Source of the DNA: Deuterostichococcus epilithicus
Lineage: Eukaryota; Chlorophyta; Trebouxiophyceae; Prasiolales; Stichococcaceae
Length of the DNA: 64,000 nucleotides
Direction: 5' to 3'
Assembly (NCBI GenBank): GCA_033439295.1
Contig: JAVTLE010000004.1
Span: 1,612,012-1,676,011 of the forward strand
Shown: positions 22,684 to 34,603 of the stretch, one piece after another
How the letters are laid out: each line of letters begins with the position of its first letter
Position numbering within the stretch: the stretch's first letter is position 1
Program-made: the position numbers and the translations under genes
Notes under the pieces: model-generated
What the model was told of the DNA's origin: nothing
The model's database searches: none
Seen by the model: the letters and a program-made list of their open reading frames with translations, nothing else

Positions 22684-25600
22684 CTATTCGTTGCAGACGA
22701 GGTTCAGGATTGCATTCGCCAAGATCCGATTCATGTCGTCGATGCACTCGCGGCGCTCGTCCACCCATAACTCGTGCAGCTTGAAGCCCGTCGGCGACAC
22801 GAAGTGGTGGGAGTCGAAGCGGCTGAGCAGCGTCGCCGGCCCGACCTTGGGCTCCTGTGCAAAGGCACAGCAGGCATCAGCCATCAGCGTGAGACAAACA
22901 TGCATTAGTGGCTGGAAAGTTACGCAAAGTTTGCGTTGCATCGCCATGTGCTGCTCGGCTCAGCCGCCGGCCGCCTCAAACCCGATGACTCTAAGAGTGC
23001 TGCCTGCCAGCGCTGGCGCCAAGCTGGATTTCATTATGAAACCGCTTGCTGCCTGTGACTCGTCACCACTTAAGGCTGCAGGGCCGCTGACGTGCCACAA
23101 TTCAAGCGGCGCACCTCGAAGTTCAAAAGGCACTGGTAGTGCCAGTCGTCACCGACTAAGCCCCGCGGTGCGCCCCTCGCCCATGACAGCTTGTCGTAAT
23201 CCAGCAGCAGCAGCTTGGGGTCCGCCTGCGCTGCGACCCACGCCCGCACCGCCTGCAGCAATGCAATGAAGACTCGCATCACGGTGCACGCTCGTCAATG
23301 CGCAGAGTGTAGGGCTGCTGGCGCAGGTCTGCTCATCCTGTAGCTCGATGCTGCGCATCAGGTGATGCGGGCAGCCCCCCGATCTTCTCCTGCTCCGCCG
23401 AACCCGACTCAGAACGAAAGCGGGCACAGCGGGCGACAGCGATGCCCAGAATCTAGCAAAACACGCAGTCGGTGGCAGCAATGGACCTTAGGATATACAT
23501 AATGATTGATTCCGTGTCTACGTTCTTGTAGGAAAAGCAACTCCAAAGGAAACAAATCCGCACCTCGTTGCGCGCCTGCCATGTTGGGCGCAACGGCAGG
23601 TATGCCGCCTTGCTGATGGCCGTCGGCGCCGTCATCAGGATGACGCGCGCCGCCGCCGCGGCTGCGGCGCGCACCGTCTCCGCCCAGAAGTCGGGCAGCT
23701 CCGCGCGCTGCTCGTGGTACGTCAGCATGAGCGTGATGGTGGTGCCGCTCACGTCGTGCGTCGCCAGGTACCTGACCGTGCACGTGCTCTGGCCAATTGA
23801 GGGTGTTTTGCGAGCCCAGCAGGCTAGCGGGGTACTGGTTCTGCAGCGCGCCTTGAAGTGGAAGAAGGTGCAGCCCAGAGAGCAGTCACAGGACTGAGCC
23901 GTGAATTAGCATGAACAAGACATGCCTGACCTGCTGTCCCGAATTGCCTCCAACAACTAGAGACTGAACCGCCCAATACGAACGATGCGCAGGTGAGTCC
24001 GCAGTCTGAAGGGATTTGAAGAGCACCCTGGGCAAAGGTGCTGGTGGAAAGGTGCGCACCGCTGTAGCTGGAACGCCTGCCACTCAAAGTGCGCCGCCCA
24101 CGCAAACTCCAGGCCCACCGGCGGCTGCCGACAGGAATCCAGTGCGGAGGGGCCGTGGTAAAACCGGCCGTCGAAGGTCTCGTTGACAGGCATGTCCAGC
24201 GTCTGGTTAAAGGGAAACTGCCCCTCCGGCATCGGCGACGCCACAAGCCTGCGCACACCATGGTCTCGGGGTCGGCGCCGACTGTGTGCCCTGCTGCACG
24301 TCCCGTGCACACCCCCCGCTGCAGCGCTGGTGTGTTGGACACAACATGCGCAGGCGGCGGAGCGCGCTGCTTTCCTGCCCCTGAATGTGCAGCAGAATGC
24401 AAGGCGAGCTGGGTATTGAATGGCAGATCGCGACCCAGGCCGATCAACGCACCGGTCTGCAGGCTGAGGGCCGCCACAAACGTCGTAGCGTGCGGCGTTG
24501 TGGGGGCCATAGTCGAATGAGCGCTCCTCGCCGCGGAACAGGCTGATGAGCCGTGTGAAGATCTGGCGCATCATGCTGTCGCCTGCGCGCCACAACTTGG
24601 TCAGAATACAGGACTTCTCTGCGACAAGCTGGTGAGCCGCGTGAAGACCTGGCACGTCATGCTGTCGCCTGCGCGCCACAGAGCGCTCAAGATACAGCAC
24701 CTCCCTCGCAACCACTCTCTTGAGACAAGGCTCTCGTCCCGTCGCACTGCATCTCGTTCTGGTCCACGCGAGCGCTCAAAGTCGGGGGTTCACGGGGACT
24801 GCGCGTTCGCGAACTGGGGCCTCGCACCCACAAACAGGATGGCGGCGTCGCCGCGCGGCCGCGCGAGGCACTGGAGCGCGTCCCGCCGCCCGTACTCGTG
24901 CAGCGAGCAGCTGCTGGCCAGCTCCGGCCTCCCGGTGGCCGCATCCTGCGCGGCACGATGTACAAACACATGGACACCTTCCAGTCCTGTCCAGACCTAG
25001 CCATGCGACTGCTCCCGGGCATGACGCCGCTCTTCTGAGCTCACGTTTGTCCGCCTTCATGCCTGCAGTGCTGTTCCGAGCGGCGCCTGAGCAGCTTTGT
25101 CCAGAGTGCTAGACATGGCGACTTCGGTGGTCACCTGGTGGAATGTTCCAGTGATGCTGTCGCTGCCGCAGCACGCGCCGTCTGCGCAGCCTGGCCGCCT
25201 TGCAGCGGGCACCCCCCAGAAGCGGGGCGGAGGCCCCAGACACCACGGCCCGGGCACATTCAGGAACCGGCCTGCGCCGCATGCAGAGGCTGTCCAGTGC
25301 AGCGCAGAGAATGCTCTCGCCTGCGTGACGGCACAGCCTCGCCGACAACCGCGGAAGCCAACCCCTGTGCAGCCCGTGGACAGAGCCTTCTGCATTCTGC
25401 ACTCCAAGGGCCCAATGCCCCGCCGTGCTGCCACACGTCTGGACCTGGGTCGCATGCGAACATGTGGGAAACGAGCAATCACCTGAAGAGGGAAAGGGGC
25501 AGTGGCCCATGACCTCGTTGACATCGAAGGCAATCTGCGCCGTCGGGGTCGGCGCCTGCCGCGGCTCCTGCTTGCCTGCAGTTGTAAAGTCAGGAGCTTT

Positions 25601-26543
25601 CAACTCAGCTGGCGGAACGGCCGGCGAGGCCCATTGCAACGGTCGATAGCTGCAAGCACCAGTGAAGCAGAGCAAGACAAAGGGCCAGAGGGCGGAACTC
25701 GGACAAGATGGCTGATATATGGACAGCCGCTGACCGGCATGCGTTGGTCACAAGGGACGTACTACCATGCGCCAGGCACACCGTTCAGGCACATCGACTG
25801 CGGCTGCGAATACCTGGCAGGAAGTAGCAGGCGGTGGGTACGTATCGCTGGCAGCCCGCCGGCGCGACGCTGCTGCGCAGGTGCCCAAACAGCGCCGCTC
25901 CGACGCCGGTGGTCGCAGTCTCCATGCCAGGCCACGCTGGCGGCCGCTGCAGGATCACACACAGGCATGCATTGCACTTGGCGGGTACTGATTGCAGTTC
26001 CGGTCTCAACTTGCCTGGAATCTGTCCGGGCACATGCAACGCCAGACACATGCAAGGGCAGCATGAGGCCGACTCCGGGAGCCGCGACCAGGCTCCTGGA
26101 GACCTGCAAGCGTCAGCTGAACCCACCTGCACGACGATCAACAGCAGCCACAGGATGGCCGCCACCAGCGCCGGCAGCGCAAATGCTGTCGCCAGCCGCC
26201 CGCCGCGTGCAGGCCATGACTGCTGCGCTGCCACACCAGCGTCCCGCCGCCCGGCGGCCTGCCATGACGCCGCGCCTGAAGCTGGTGCTTTACTTATGCC
26301 GCCGCCGCTAACTCTGCACAGCCGCTGCGGTGAGTGTTGCCTGGTGCCGCCGCTCTCGGCCGCATTCCTGCTGGGGAACCCGGCGGCAACATCGTCTGCT
26401 GCACAGATCGGCACTTCAATGTCATCGGTCTTCTTGCCGGGCGCCAGCGGCGGAGGCGCCACCCTGTCCAAGCCGTCCAGCAGCTCATGATTCGACGACG
26501 TTTGCGCCGCCAGCAGCCGCGTCTCCAGCGCCATGCTGTCCAT
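22684..26543 (-). CDS. Golgi-type type II membrane protein with GDSM motif, SGNH/TBL-like (paralogue A)
   Basis: Minus-strand exons: 26543-26127, 25946-25814, 25575-25483, 25271-25135, 24945-24828, 24582-24453, 24248-24060, 23771-23564, 23252-23115, 22854-22684; phases close to 577 aa. A ~115-residue cytosolic head precedes one membrane span (LATAFALPALVAAILWLLL), then a Cys-rich lumenal region (CQRYVPTACYFLPG, GACCGSDSITG). AAILFVGDSMMRQIFTRLIS contains the GDS nucleophile motif (S302), split across exons 5/6; DDWHYQC (D511, H513) lies near the C-terminus. This order, GDS early and Asp-His late in a single-span lumenal protein, is that of TBL/CASD1-type polysaccharide O-acetyltransferases or esterases; the family assignment is inferred from motif order. 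Exons 24248-24060, 23771-23564 and 22854-22684 each correspond to two exons of paralogue B. Confidence 0.72.
24628..24680 (-). repeat. diverged copy of the GDSM exon start with acceptor
   Basis: About 53 bases match 24543-24595, the beginning of the GDSM exon plus its 3' splice site, at roughly 85-90 percent by eye. The copy lies in the intron just upstream, in g+ene direction, of the intact exon and reads DSMTCQVFTRLTS after the acceptor. Confidence 0.8.
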
Positions 26544-28173
26544 CTCGCGTCAGTGGCCTGGCCGCGGCCGGCCGGCCGAGGGTTTGGCGGCACCTCTGGC
26601 GGGGGCGGCGGGTCGCTGGTGTTGCAGTGCACCGCCTGCGCTGCGAGGCGGGTCACCGGCCCCGATCTCTTGTCTTGACTGTGGCTGCTGAGATACGGTT
26701 CGAGTCGAATCGCGACTGGTCCTGCTCTGGAACGGGGACGCAGCCGCTGCGGCGCCCGCCGCCGCCGCCGCTGCCGCTGCGCGATCAGCGCTGCAGGTGC
26801 GGCTCTCAGCGTAGCATCCCCTGGCACTCGGAGTCGCGGGCAGATTCGACCTGGACGTCGCTGCTGCGGTGTGGTCTGCGCTCCACGAAGCCTACCCCAG
26901 GCTCCACTGCCTCCCGTGCGGCGTCAGCCGGAGGCAACACCTGCAGCAGAGGAACGAACTGCTGGTTCCAGCACGATGGCGGTGTCACCCTGCTGCACGC
27001 GTTCATTGGATACAGCAATGCCATGTCAGCATTCTCGCATGTAAAAAGCACGGGTGCAGCAGTCGAAATGTTGGCGAGGTCGACAAGTTGCACGAACAGG
27101 TGCGCATTCAACCGATCAAAAGCGAGACGGTGTAGCTCTACTGAATGCAGGGACTTCTAAGAATCATATGATGCCACGACTCCATGATAGGCAGGCACAT
27201 TCATGACAAGTCAGTCCTTCGCATCGTGCGATTACCAACTCCCGTGACCGTCTACACGCGGATCGACCAAAGACAATGTCCAGTCGAACATCACTTCTTA
27301 ACACAAATCTTAGCTCGCCTCGGGATGGAGTTCCGCGACGGCGGGCTTGTGCACAGCTGTGTAGTCCTGACACCGAGGATCGTACGTCTGGGCAAACTGA
27401 ACCTTGGCTGCGTGGACAGCGGACTTCAGCCAGGACATGAGGCAAGCAGGTACAATTATGTGTCTTACAATCTTGGGAGAATTCCTGCAAGGACTGCGTG
27501 AGCAACTGTGCCAGAAAACGCTGTACCGGATGATGTACTGCTTTTGATGGGGACTGACCGGCAGTTTTGGAGACAACAAGGGAAGGAATTATCGATCAGC
27601 CTGATGGGAATTTCTTCCTTTCAATTACACAGGACAACAGGGTAGTTGACAAAGCTTTTGAGTTCGAGGACCAACCTGAATGCCGTCAATAGAAGGCAAA
27701 ACCCAAACTACGGTTCGACCGTTTCCGCTCATTTCGCCACTGCCCATAACGGACCGCTGCGGCGCACTGCAGTGGCCGGCGCTGTGCTTGGTGGCGGCAG
27801 GTTTAGCGCTCGTCTGGTCGCATGCACATCACTCGCTGGCCATGGCTTTCCTCGGGCACTTTGAGAATCTTCACCAGCTTGCTCGACCACTTCACGATCA
27901 GCACGGCGATCGAGGCAGACATTGCCCTTCTGCTGTCGTATCAAGCACAAACTTCGCTACCGTGCTTCGCTGCTGTCAGAAACTGCAATGGCAGTGCACG
28001 CATGCAGACTGACTGTCCGGTGCAGCGAACCTGCATGCATTGCTGAGATCTCTCTGGGATCGATACATGCCTCTTACTCCCCCCTCCTCCCCCCGCAATT
28101 CCTAGAGACGCAGCTTCAAGGCTGCTAAGCTTACGACAAGACGCTTGTGATGCCGCGTCCCATTCGATCATCA
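26544..28173. other. spacer between the two tandem paralogues
   Basis: No gene recognised. The first few hundred bases should contain the 5' region of paralogue A; the remainder (27.1-28.1 kb) is lower in GC and shows no coding signature. Confidence 0.45.
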
Positions 28174-31100
28174 TCAGGTCTGGTTGCAGCCAAGGTTCAT
28201 TAGGATGTTGACCATGACGCGGTTCATGTCATCGATGCAGTCGCGGTCGTCGTCGGCAATGAACCTGCGCGGGCAGGATAGTGACAACCAGTTTGACAAT
28301 CAGTTGCGGCTCGGACCTGGCCCTGCATGGCAGGCGGCTTCTAGCTGCTATCGGTTTAAGAAATTATGCAGTCAGCTGCGCTCGCAATATGATATGCCTT
28401 GAGTACGACGCATCGATGCCGGCACCGCCCGCCATGTTTACCAAAGAAGATGTCATGTAGCGCCGCACCTGTTCAGTGCCCACCCTGTGGGGTTGAGGAA
28501 GCGGTGCTCGATGTGGCGAGCTGCCTTCATTGGCATGCCCGAGCCCGGCGGCTGCAGGGACACAAGACGGAACACTCAAACCACCAGCTGACGCCCCTGT
28601 ATGCGCCATCTTGACCGCACCACATGCCAAGGCTCTCACCAAAGCATGCCCGCCCCTGCAGCGGCTGCTTCGTAACGATGCATACCTTTGCGGAGGTCTC
28701 CAGTGCGCCACGCAAATGTCTCAGCGCCGTAAGTAGAATCTACAGTGGTATCATGCAGATTGACGCACCTCGAAGTTGAAAATACACTGGAAATGCCAGT
28801 CCAGACCCTCGAGAGTGGTCGGCGCATGCTTCATGTACGTAATCTTGTCAAAGTCCAGCAGGATGAGGCGCTTGCCGAAGCCGGGCTGCAGCTTCATCCA
28901 CTCCCGCAGCAGCTGCGGCACAGGTGGCAGGATAATGGTCGATGGCATTGCAGCGATAAAGTTGCAAAGCAGTGGCAGCCGCAAGTCTACCTCCTTGAGT
29001 GCAGAATTAGATGTGGCCAGCCAGAATGAGGGTTTGCATACGAGCGGGTGCCGATCAGGGTTCTGATGAGACTGCAACACAAAACACGAGCAAGCTGCTG
29101 GCATACTGAAAGGACACCGCACCTCATTTCGCTGGCGCCACAGCGGTATGTAGCCCGCAAACTCTGGCTTGTAGGTAGATGTTGGCACGGTCATGACTAT
29201 CACCTGCAACACACACAGCAATCTGTTTTGTCCCATGCATAACAGGCCCTGAGCGTATGGGGCCAGCTCTTAGACCAATGCTTCATATAATACGCGTTAG
29301 CCTTTGTGCTGTTGCTTCTGAGGCAGCTGCTCATGTTGAACAGCTGCCGGTGCCTGGCAAAGTACAGCAGGGCGGAGATACATTGCAGTCGTTAAGTTCC
29401 AGCCAAAGTCGCATGCAAGCGACGCTGTGAGCTACGACTGTTTGTTGCCGCGCAAGCACCATCCTTTAGAGAATTGAGATGCTGGCTCACCTTCTTGGCT
29501 ACAGCACTAGCCTCGCCAATGGCGTTCAACCAGATCTGGTCCAGGTCCGATCGCTGCTCGTGGTAGGTCACCAAAATAGTCATGATGGCGTCCTTCATGT
29601 CGTGCGACAGGATGTACCTGCGCCGAGATCGAAGGGCAGACTTCGCAAGACAGTGCCAGTAGAATGTCTTTACCGCCAGACTGCGCCCCAGCCCAATGCC
29701 ACATAATGGTGCAGGATTGTTGCTCAGCTGCAGTGCCCTGTATCACCACCAACAGGGCACAGCTGCATGTGGCAGAATGCAAGATATACGGCACGCACCG
29801 CCGGATCTGGTGCGTCTGCCAGGCGAAGTCGTGCGCCCACACGAAGTCGGCAGACACCGGCGGCTCACGGCACATGTCCAGCGGCGACGGCCCCTGCAGT
29901 GCAGGAAGGGGAGGGGCTACGACAAGATGTGAGGCAGCAGTGTCACGGCGGCAGAGCAGTGATGCTTGGGGCACATGTGCATCAGCGCCAATACATCAGC
30001 GATACAGGGTTCGCATCATCCCATCTTCAAACGAGCGGTAAGCAGAGAATGTCTTGACTTTTGGAGATGTCAATCAATGAAGCGCACCTGGTACTCGCGG
30101 CCGTTGAGCAGGCCATCCAGCGGGAACTCGTCGATCTGCTGGAAGGGATGCTGCCCCTCCATCTGCTGCGCCACCATGAACCTGCATGACAGCCAAAAAC
30201 CCTTTTAGAAAGGCAGCGCAAGCTCACGAGATGGCATGCATCTCTGGCGTGACAGCTGTTGCAGTTCCTCTCACCCCACCTTCGCTGTCGAGCCTGACCA
30301 GCGGGGTGCCTGATGCTTTCAGGACTCCCTGGTTCTTTGTTTCTTCTGGCAACCGGGTTTGCAAAGGCCACTGCTGTGCTGACTTGGGGTCCAAGGCACA
30401 CCCCAGATGAATTCGGCGTCGCCAGAGATGGATTTCTGCCGCATGCAAAAGGCATGCTGCATGTGGGACGGCGCCGAAGGAAATGCAGACGGGGAACATT
30501 CCTGGAGGAGCTCGTGAGACCTGAACCCCTGCGCTTCCTGCTCGTTATTCCTCACCTGTCAGCAGGGAAGGGACCGCCGCAGACATCATAGCGCGCGGCG
30601 GTGTGGGGGCCGTAATCGAAGGAGCGCTCCTCGCCACGGAACATGCTGATGAGCCGCATGAACATCTGCCGCGTCATGCTGTCGCCTGCAGGCACGTGTA
30701 ACAGCTGCATTGCTATCCTGCCGGATTGATAGAGTTGCGACAGCGACCCTCAGAGGGGGCCCCCTGCCAGCGCACGCCGCTGCTCCCGGAGATCCTGAAC
30801 CTTCTGGATGTGCATCACTGCAAATTCCACACGAGGATGTCGCAGAGGGCAACCAGCGATGGGCGCACACTGGTTGAGTTGCAGGTTTGAGCGGCCCCAG
30901 GGGGCGCATGGCAATACCATCAGCAGGTCAGACATATGCACCAGGCACTGCACGGGCTCAAGTTCTGGAGGGTTGCTGCAGAACGAAATCAGGGCCATGC
31001 ACACACATGTCGTAACCGGCGTAACCGGTCACCCAACCAGCAGGTGGCCTGCGCTGATGTCACGGAGCGGCGCGCACCAATGAAGACGAAGGCAGAGCGG

Positions 31101-33239
31101 CCCTTGGGGCGAGCCATGCACTGCAGCACCTCCTTGCGTGTGTATTCGTGGTAGGCACACCCCATCGGCTGCGTGTCCAGCTGCAGGCGTCCCGTCGTGT
31201 CATCCTAGACAGAGGACCACCCTCAGAACGGGTCTGAAAGGAAGGGATAGGGAGCTTAGATGCATGAAGCTTTGACGCCTCAAAGCCGCAGATCTGGCGA
31301 TGCGGCGCCCCGTCAACAGCGTGTCTAGCTGGGGCCCAGGGCTGTCAAATTGTACAAGGTGGAGAAGACAAAGGATTGATACCCCGAGCTGCAGCTGCAC
31401 CTTCCTGTCGTCCTACGCAAGTGGAAAGGGAGGAGAACTGGACAGTTTCACGCCCCATGCTGCTGGCGCCTCACCCCACCATCCTGTGACGGGTTGAGAG
31501 ACGCTCTGACGTTTCCAATGCACCAGGCTGCAGGCTCTCTAATGTATCGTCCTCAGAGGTTTTGGCGGGGCGGGGCAGCAGTGCAATCAGGCAACCGAGA
31601 GTGTGCAGCACTCCTCGTAGGAGCGCCTAGTGCCAATGCGCTGTCGGCCGCAGTGGCAAGCACAACCTCCTACCCCACAGGCAAGCCAGAACAGCAGGTC
31701 GCAGGCTGCACACGTGCACCTGGTAGTGCCACCCTGGAAAGGGTTCGGCCCAGCCGCTGTGCTACTAGCACATGGCAATGTGCCTTGTGGTGCCGCATGG
31801 GCTGACAGCCATGCGCTTGGCAGCATGGAACAAATTCCTAACCCAACAGGCGCCCACCCTGAAGAAGTCGCCGGCGATGGAGTTGTTGCCGCAGCAGGCG
31901 GCGCCGGGGCCGCACGTCGGTCGGAGTCGGCCGCCCGGCGGCCGATGAGGCTCCTGCCAGAAGGGGGGAGGCGGGTCCGTGCACCAGGGCCCCGGCACGC
32001 TCAAGTACCTTCCTGCAGAGACGGTTCAGACACCGGATCTCCTACTGCTTGCTCCCGCTGCCCAATCCACTAAAGGATGATGCACCGGCGCTGGTACTAG
32101 CCGCTGTGACAAAGGACTGACACAGTGCCGAGTACGGCGATTGTTTCGAGGCAGTGCAGTGCGGGGGTCCGGATCCGCACCTGAGGAGGCAAACGGGCAT
32201 TGGCCCAGGACATCCCCAACGTCAAAGTCGACGCGCACCGACGGCGTCGGTCCCTGTCGCGGTGACTGTCCTGCGACATGAGCAGAAGACGGGGAGGGTG
32301 CATAAAAGGTAGTTGCAGCACCTTCCGACTGCAGCCGCTGTCTGCAGGTACATGCTCCAACTGGCAGGCGCCCAGCAACTCACAGGCTGAAAGGAAGCTC
32401 TGATGGACAGCTCAGCACCCAGCAGACATTGGCACTAGCAAGAGGTAGCAAAGAAGATGACAGCTACTCAGCAAACATCGCCACTCACCTGGCAGGAAGT
32501 AGCAGGAGCTGGGAACGTAGCGCTGGCAGGTGGGCGGCGGCTGCTTCGCAGCCATGTGCCCGAAGAGAGCACGCGGCTCAAAGTGCTTGCCGGGGAGCCA
32601 TGACGGCGGCATCGGCGGTCCCTGCGGACCGTCCGCCCAGTCATAGTCATTTCGCGAGGGTGGATCCCACTGAGTCCTTTGCGGCAACATACATGCGCAG
32701 CTGGACTGTGGGCAGGACGTTGAATCATAACTTAGAGTTAAGCGCGCCTCGACCCCTGATTCTCATGCGCTTCCACACACAGCAGATTTGCAGTTCTTGT
32801 CACTGATTTCATGTCGCAGTTCATGATCACAGGAAGGCTCAACCGAGAGAATTGAACGCACCCATATGGCGGCACGCAGCGCGAGCGCCAGCACAAAGCC
32901 GATGGTGACGGCCACCGCAACACCGCGGCTGCCGAGCGTGCGCCACGATGCGCCAAATGCGCCAGAGCCGCTGCTGGAGCGCAGCCGTGTTCTAGATGCG
33001 CCCTTCGATCCTCCTTTGTCAGCCGCCGAGGCCTGCTGGTCCGGCAGTTCGTGGGCAATCGTGCCGTGCATGGCCCCGTCTTCGGCCTTGCCAGCGGCGA
33101 CGTCCGCTGCGTCGCACGGCACCGGCTTCGGGGTGGATGAAGACACTGGCGCTGGCGGTTTGGGCTGCTTCGCATCGCCGAGCGACGGCGTTCCGCCGAG
33201 CAGAGCGGCGCGGTCCGCCTCCAGGCCGTCGGCGTCCAT
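28174..33239 (-). CDS. Golgi-type type II membrane protein with GDSM motif, SGNH/TBL-like (paralogue B)
   Basis: Thirteen minus-strand exons: 33239-32862, 32705-32489, 32270-32181, 32012-31858, 31204-31078, 30685-30556, 30181-30088, 29893-29799, 29617-29491, 29203-29123, 28912-28769, 28468-28398 (or -28407), 28264-28174. Phases close to 599 aa. A ~105-residue hydrophilic head, one span (GVAVAVTIGFVLALALRAAI), then the same lumenal blocks as paralogue A: CQRYVPSSCYFLPG, VPGPWC...CCGNNSIAGDFF, AFVFIGDSMTRQMFMRLIS (S325), ERSFDYGPHTAARYDVCGGP, WAHDFAWQTHQ, VTYHEQRSDL, LILLDFDKI, GLDWHFQC (D536/H538) and DCIDDMNRVMVN. Predicted Golgi acyl-transferase/esterase of the TBL-like fold, substrate unknown. 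The head-to-tail position next to paralogue A shows tandem duplication. The 12th exon could end at a GC donor (AAG|GC) or at a GT nine bases earlier; both keep the frame. Confidence 0.72.
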
Positions 33240-34603
33240 GTTTAGTTGTCCGTGCGCCGCCCTCTGACCTTGTTGTGTACGGTGGAATTGGAGCCTGCAG
33301 ATTCAGCTGCCGTCCAGCTGCCGGGCCACTGAAGGCTGCAAGGAGCCGCTGCTCCTGGAGCAGTGGCTTGGTACTGATGCGCTGCTGTACCCCGCCGCCG
33401 GGGAATCGCAGCACTGCAGCCTGGGGGTCACCGCTGGGTTGCAGCACCCACGGTGGGTCCACCGCCCCCGTCCAGCGCCAGAGCTATCTGGGTTCCGCTG
33501 TGCTTGCTGCAAGCATGCACAGCATGCGTGAGGGAGCTCCTAGCGTATCCCAGATGACGATCCTTCGGGATCGGACCGTGAAATAGCACTGCAGTCAAAC
33601 CGTATCGATTTTGTCTCGCTGGGCTTCCGATACCTTCCCTTTGCGAGAGAATGATGCAAACATCTTTTGACATGGTGTATTGCACCGGGAGAATTCGACT
33701 GCATCAGCGGGGCTGCCGGCGGACGCGCCATCGCCGTGCCATAGCTCGTGCGATCAAGTAGCCAAGCTGATATACATAGAACTGAATCCTTCTTGAGCCT
33801 GTGTAGCGGCATTTTGACCGCAGAGCTGGCTCAGTATGCGCATGTGCATTCCAAGGAAAGCGTACCCGTTGCGCAGCGTCGTGGTTTCACCTCTGTATGC
33901 GAGAGTCCGCCGATTGAGGAGGCTCTTGTGCTGCTATCACGAGGCGTCTTGCAGGCGTACATGCGACGCGACTGACGATATCCGCCAGGCAGGACAGGCG
34001 AGTCTGTACTGCCTTTCCGAGACAATTCATAACCCCCGAGAATCAGGTTCTATGCAGGAATACCAGACGATTCCAGGTCATCATGAGGTCATCATCTGGG
34101 GTCATCGTACGGGCGTGCCACTTGCCACCCATCCAAAGCTCAAACCACGCATCATCGGCGCCGCCGCCTTCTCAGCATTGAAATTTCAAGCAACTGCCTT
34201 TCCGCTGTCCTCGGCCGTCTCTCCTGCAAGCCAGCGTCGGTCTCCGGCTGTCCAGTGCCGGCTGGAGCAGGGAAACGCCGGCGGGGCCGACGACGCCCAA
34301 CTCACCATCTTGGCGACGTAGCATCGGCCTATAAGGTGTTTGCAGCATGAATCGTGCGGATGTACTCGTCCCTTTGACTCCGGCCACCGCTACGCAACAG
34401 CGCGTCGGCTGGTCTCCGCCTGGCAAGGCCCTCACGCGCTGCAGCTTGACGAGTACGTTTGTGAAATCCCCTTATGCACAGCATATGGCCAGATCGGCTG
34501 TCTATATGACCGTTCCGAGCTGTGCTTGCATGGCTGTAGGTCCAGCGACTACTTCATCAGGGCCTCAGTACACGACACACACGCGAACGGCAACGCACGC
34601 ATC
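33240..34603. other. divergent intergenic region
   Basis: Between paralogue B (minus) and the single-vWA gene (plus). No coding signature was recognised; it should carry both promoters, so the two genes could share control elements. Confidence 0.45.

Noticed and set aside
22684-33239. First impression of exostosin-type glycosyltransferases
   Set aside because: FIGDSM(T/M)RQ early and DWH(F/Y)QC late with no exostosin motif fit an SGNH/TBL-like fold better.
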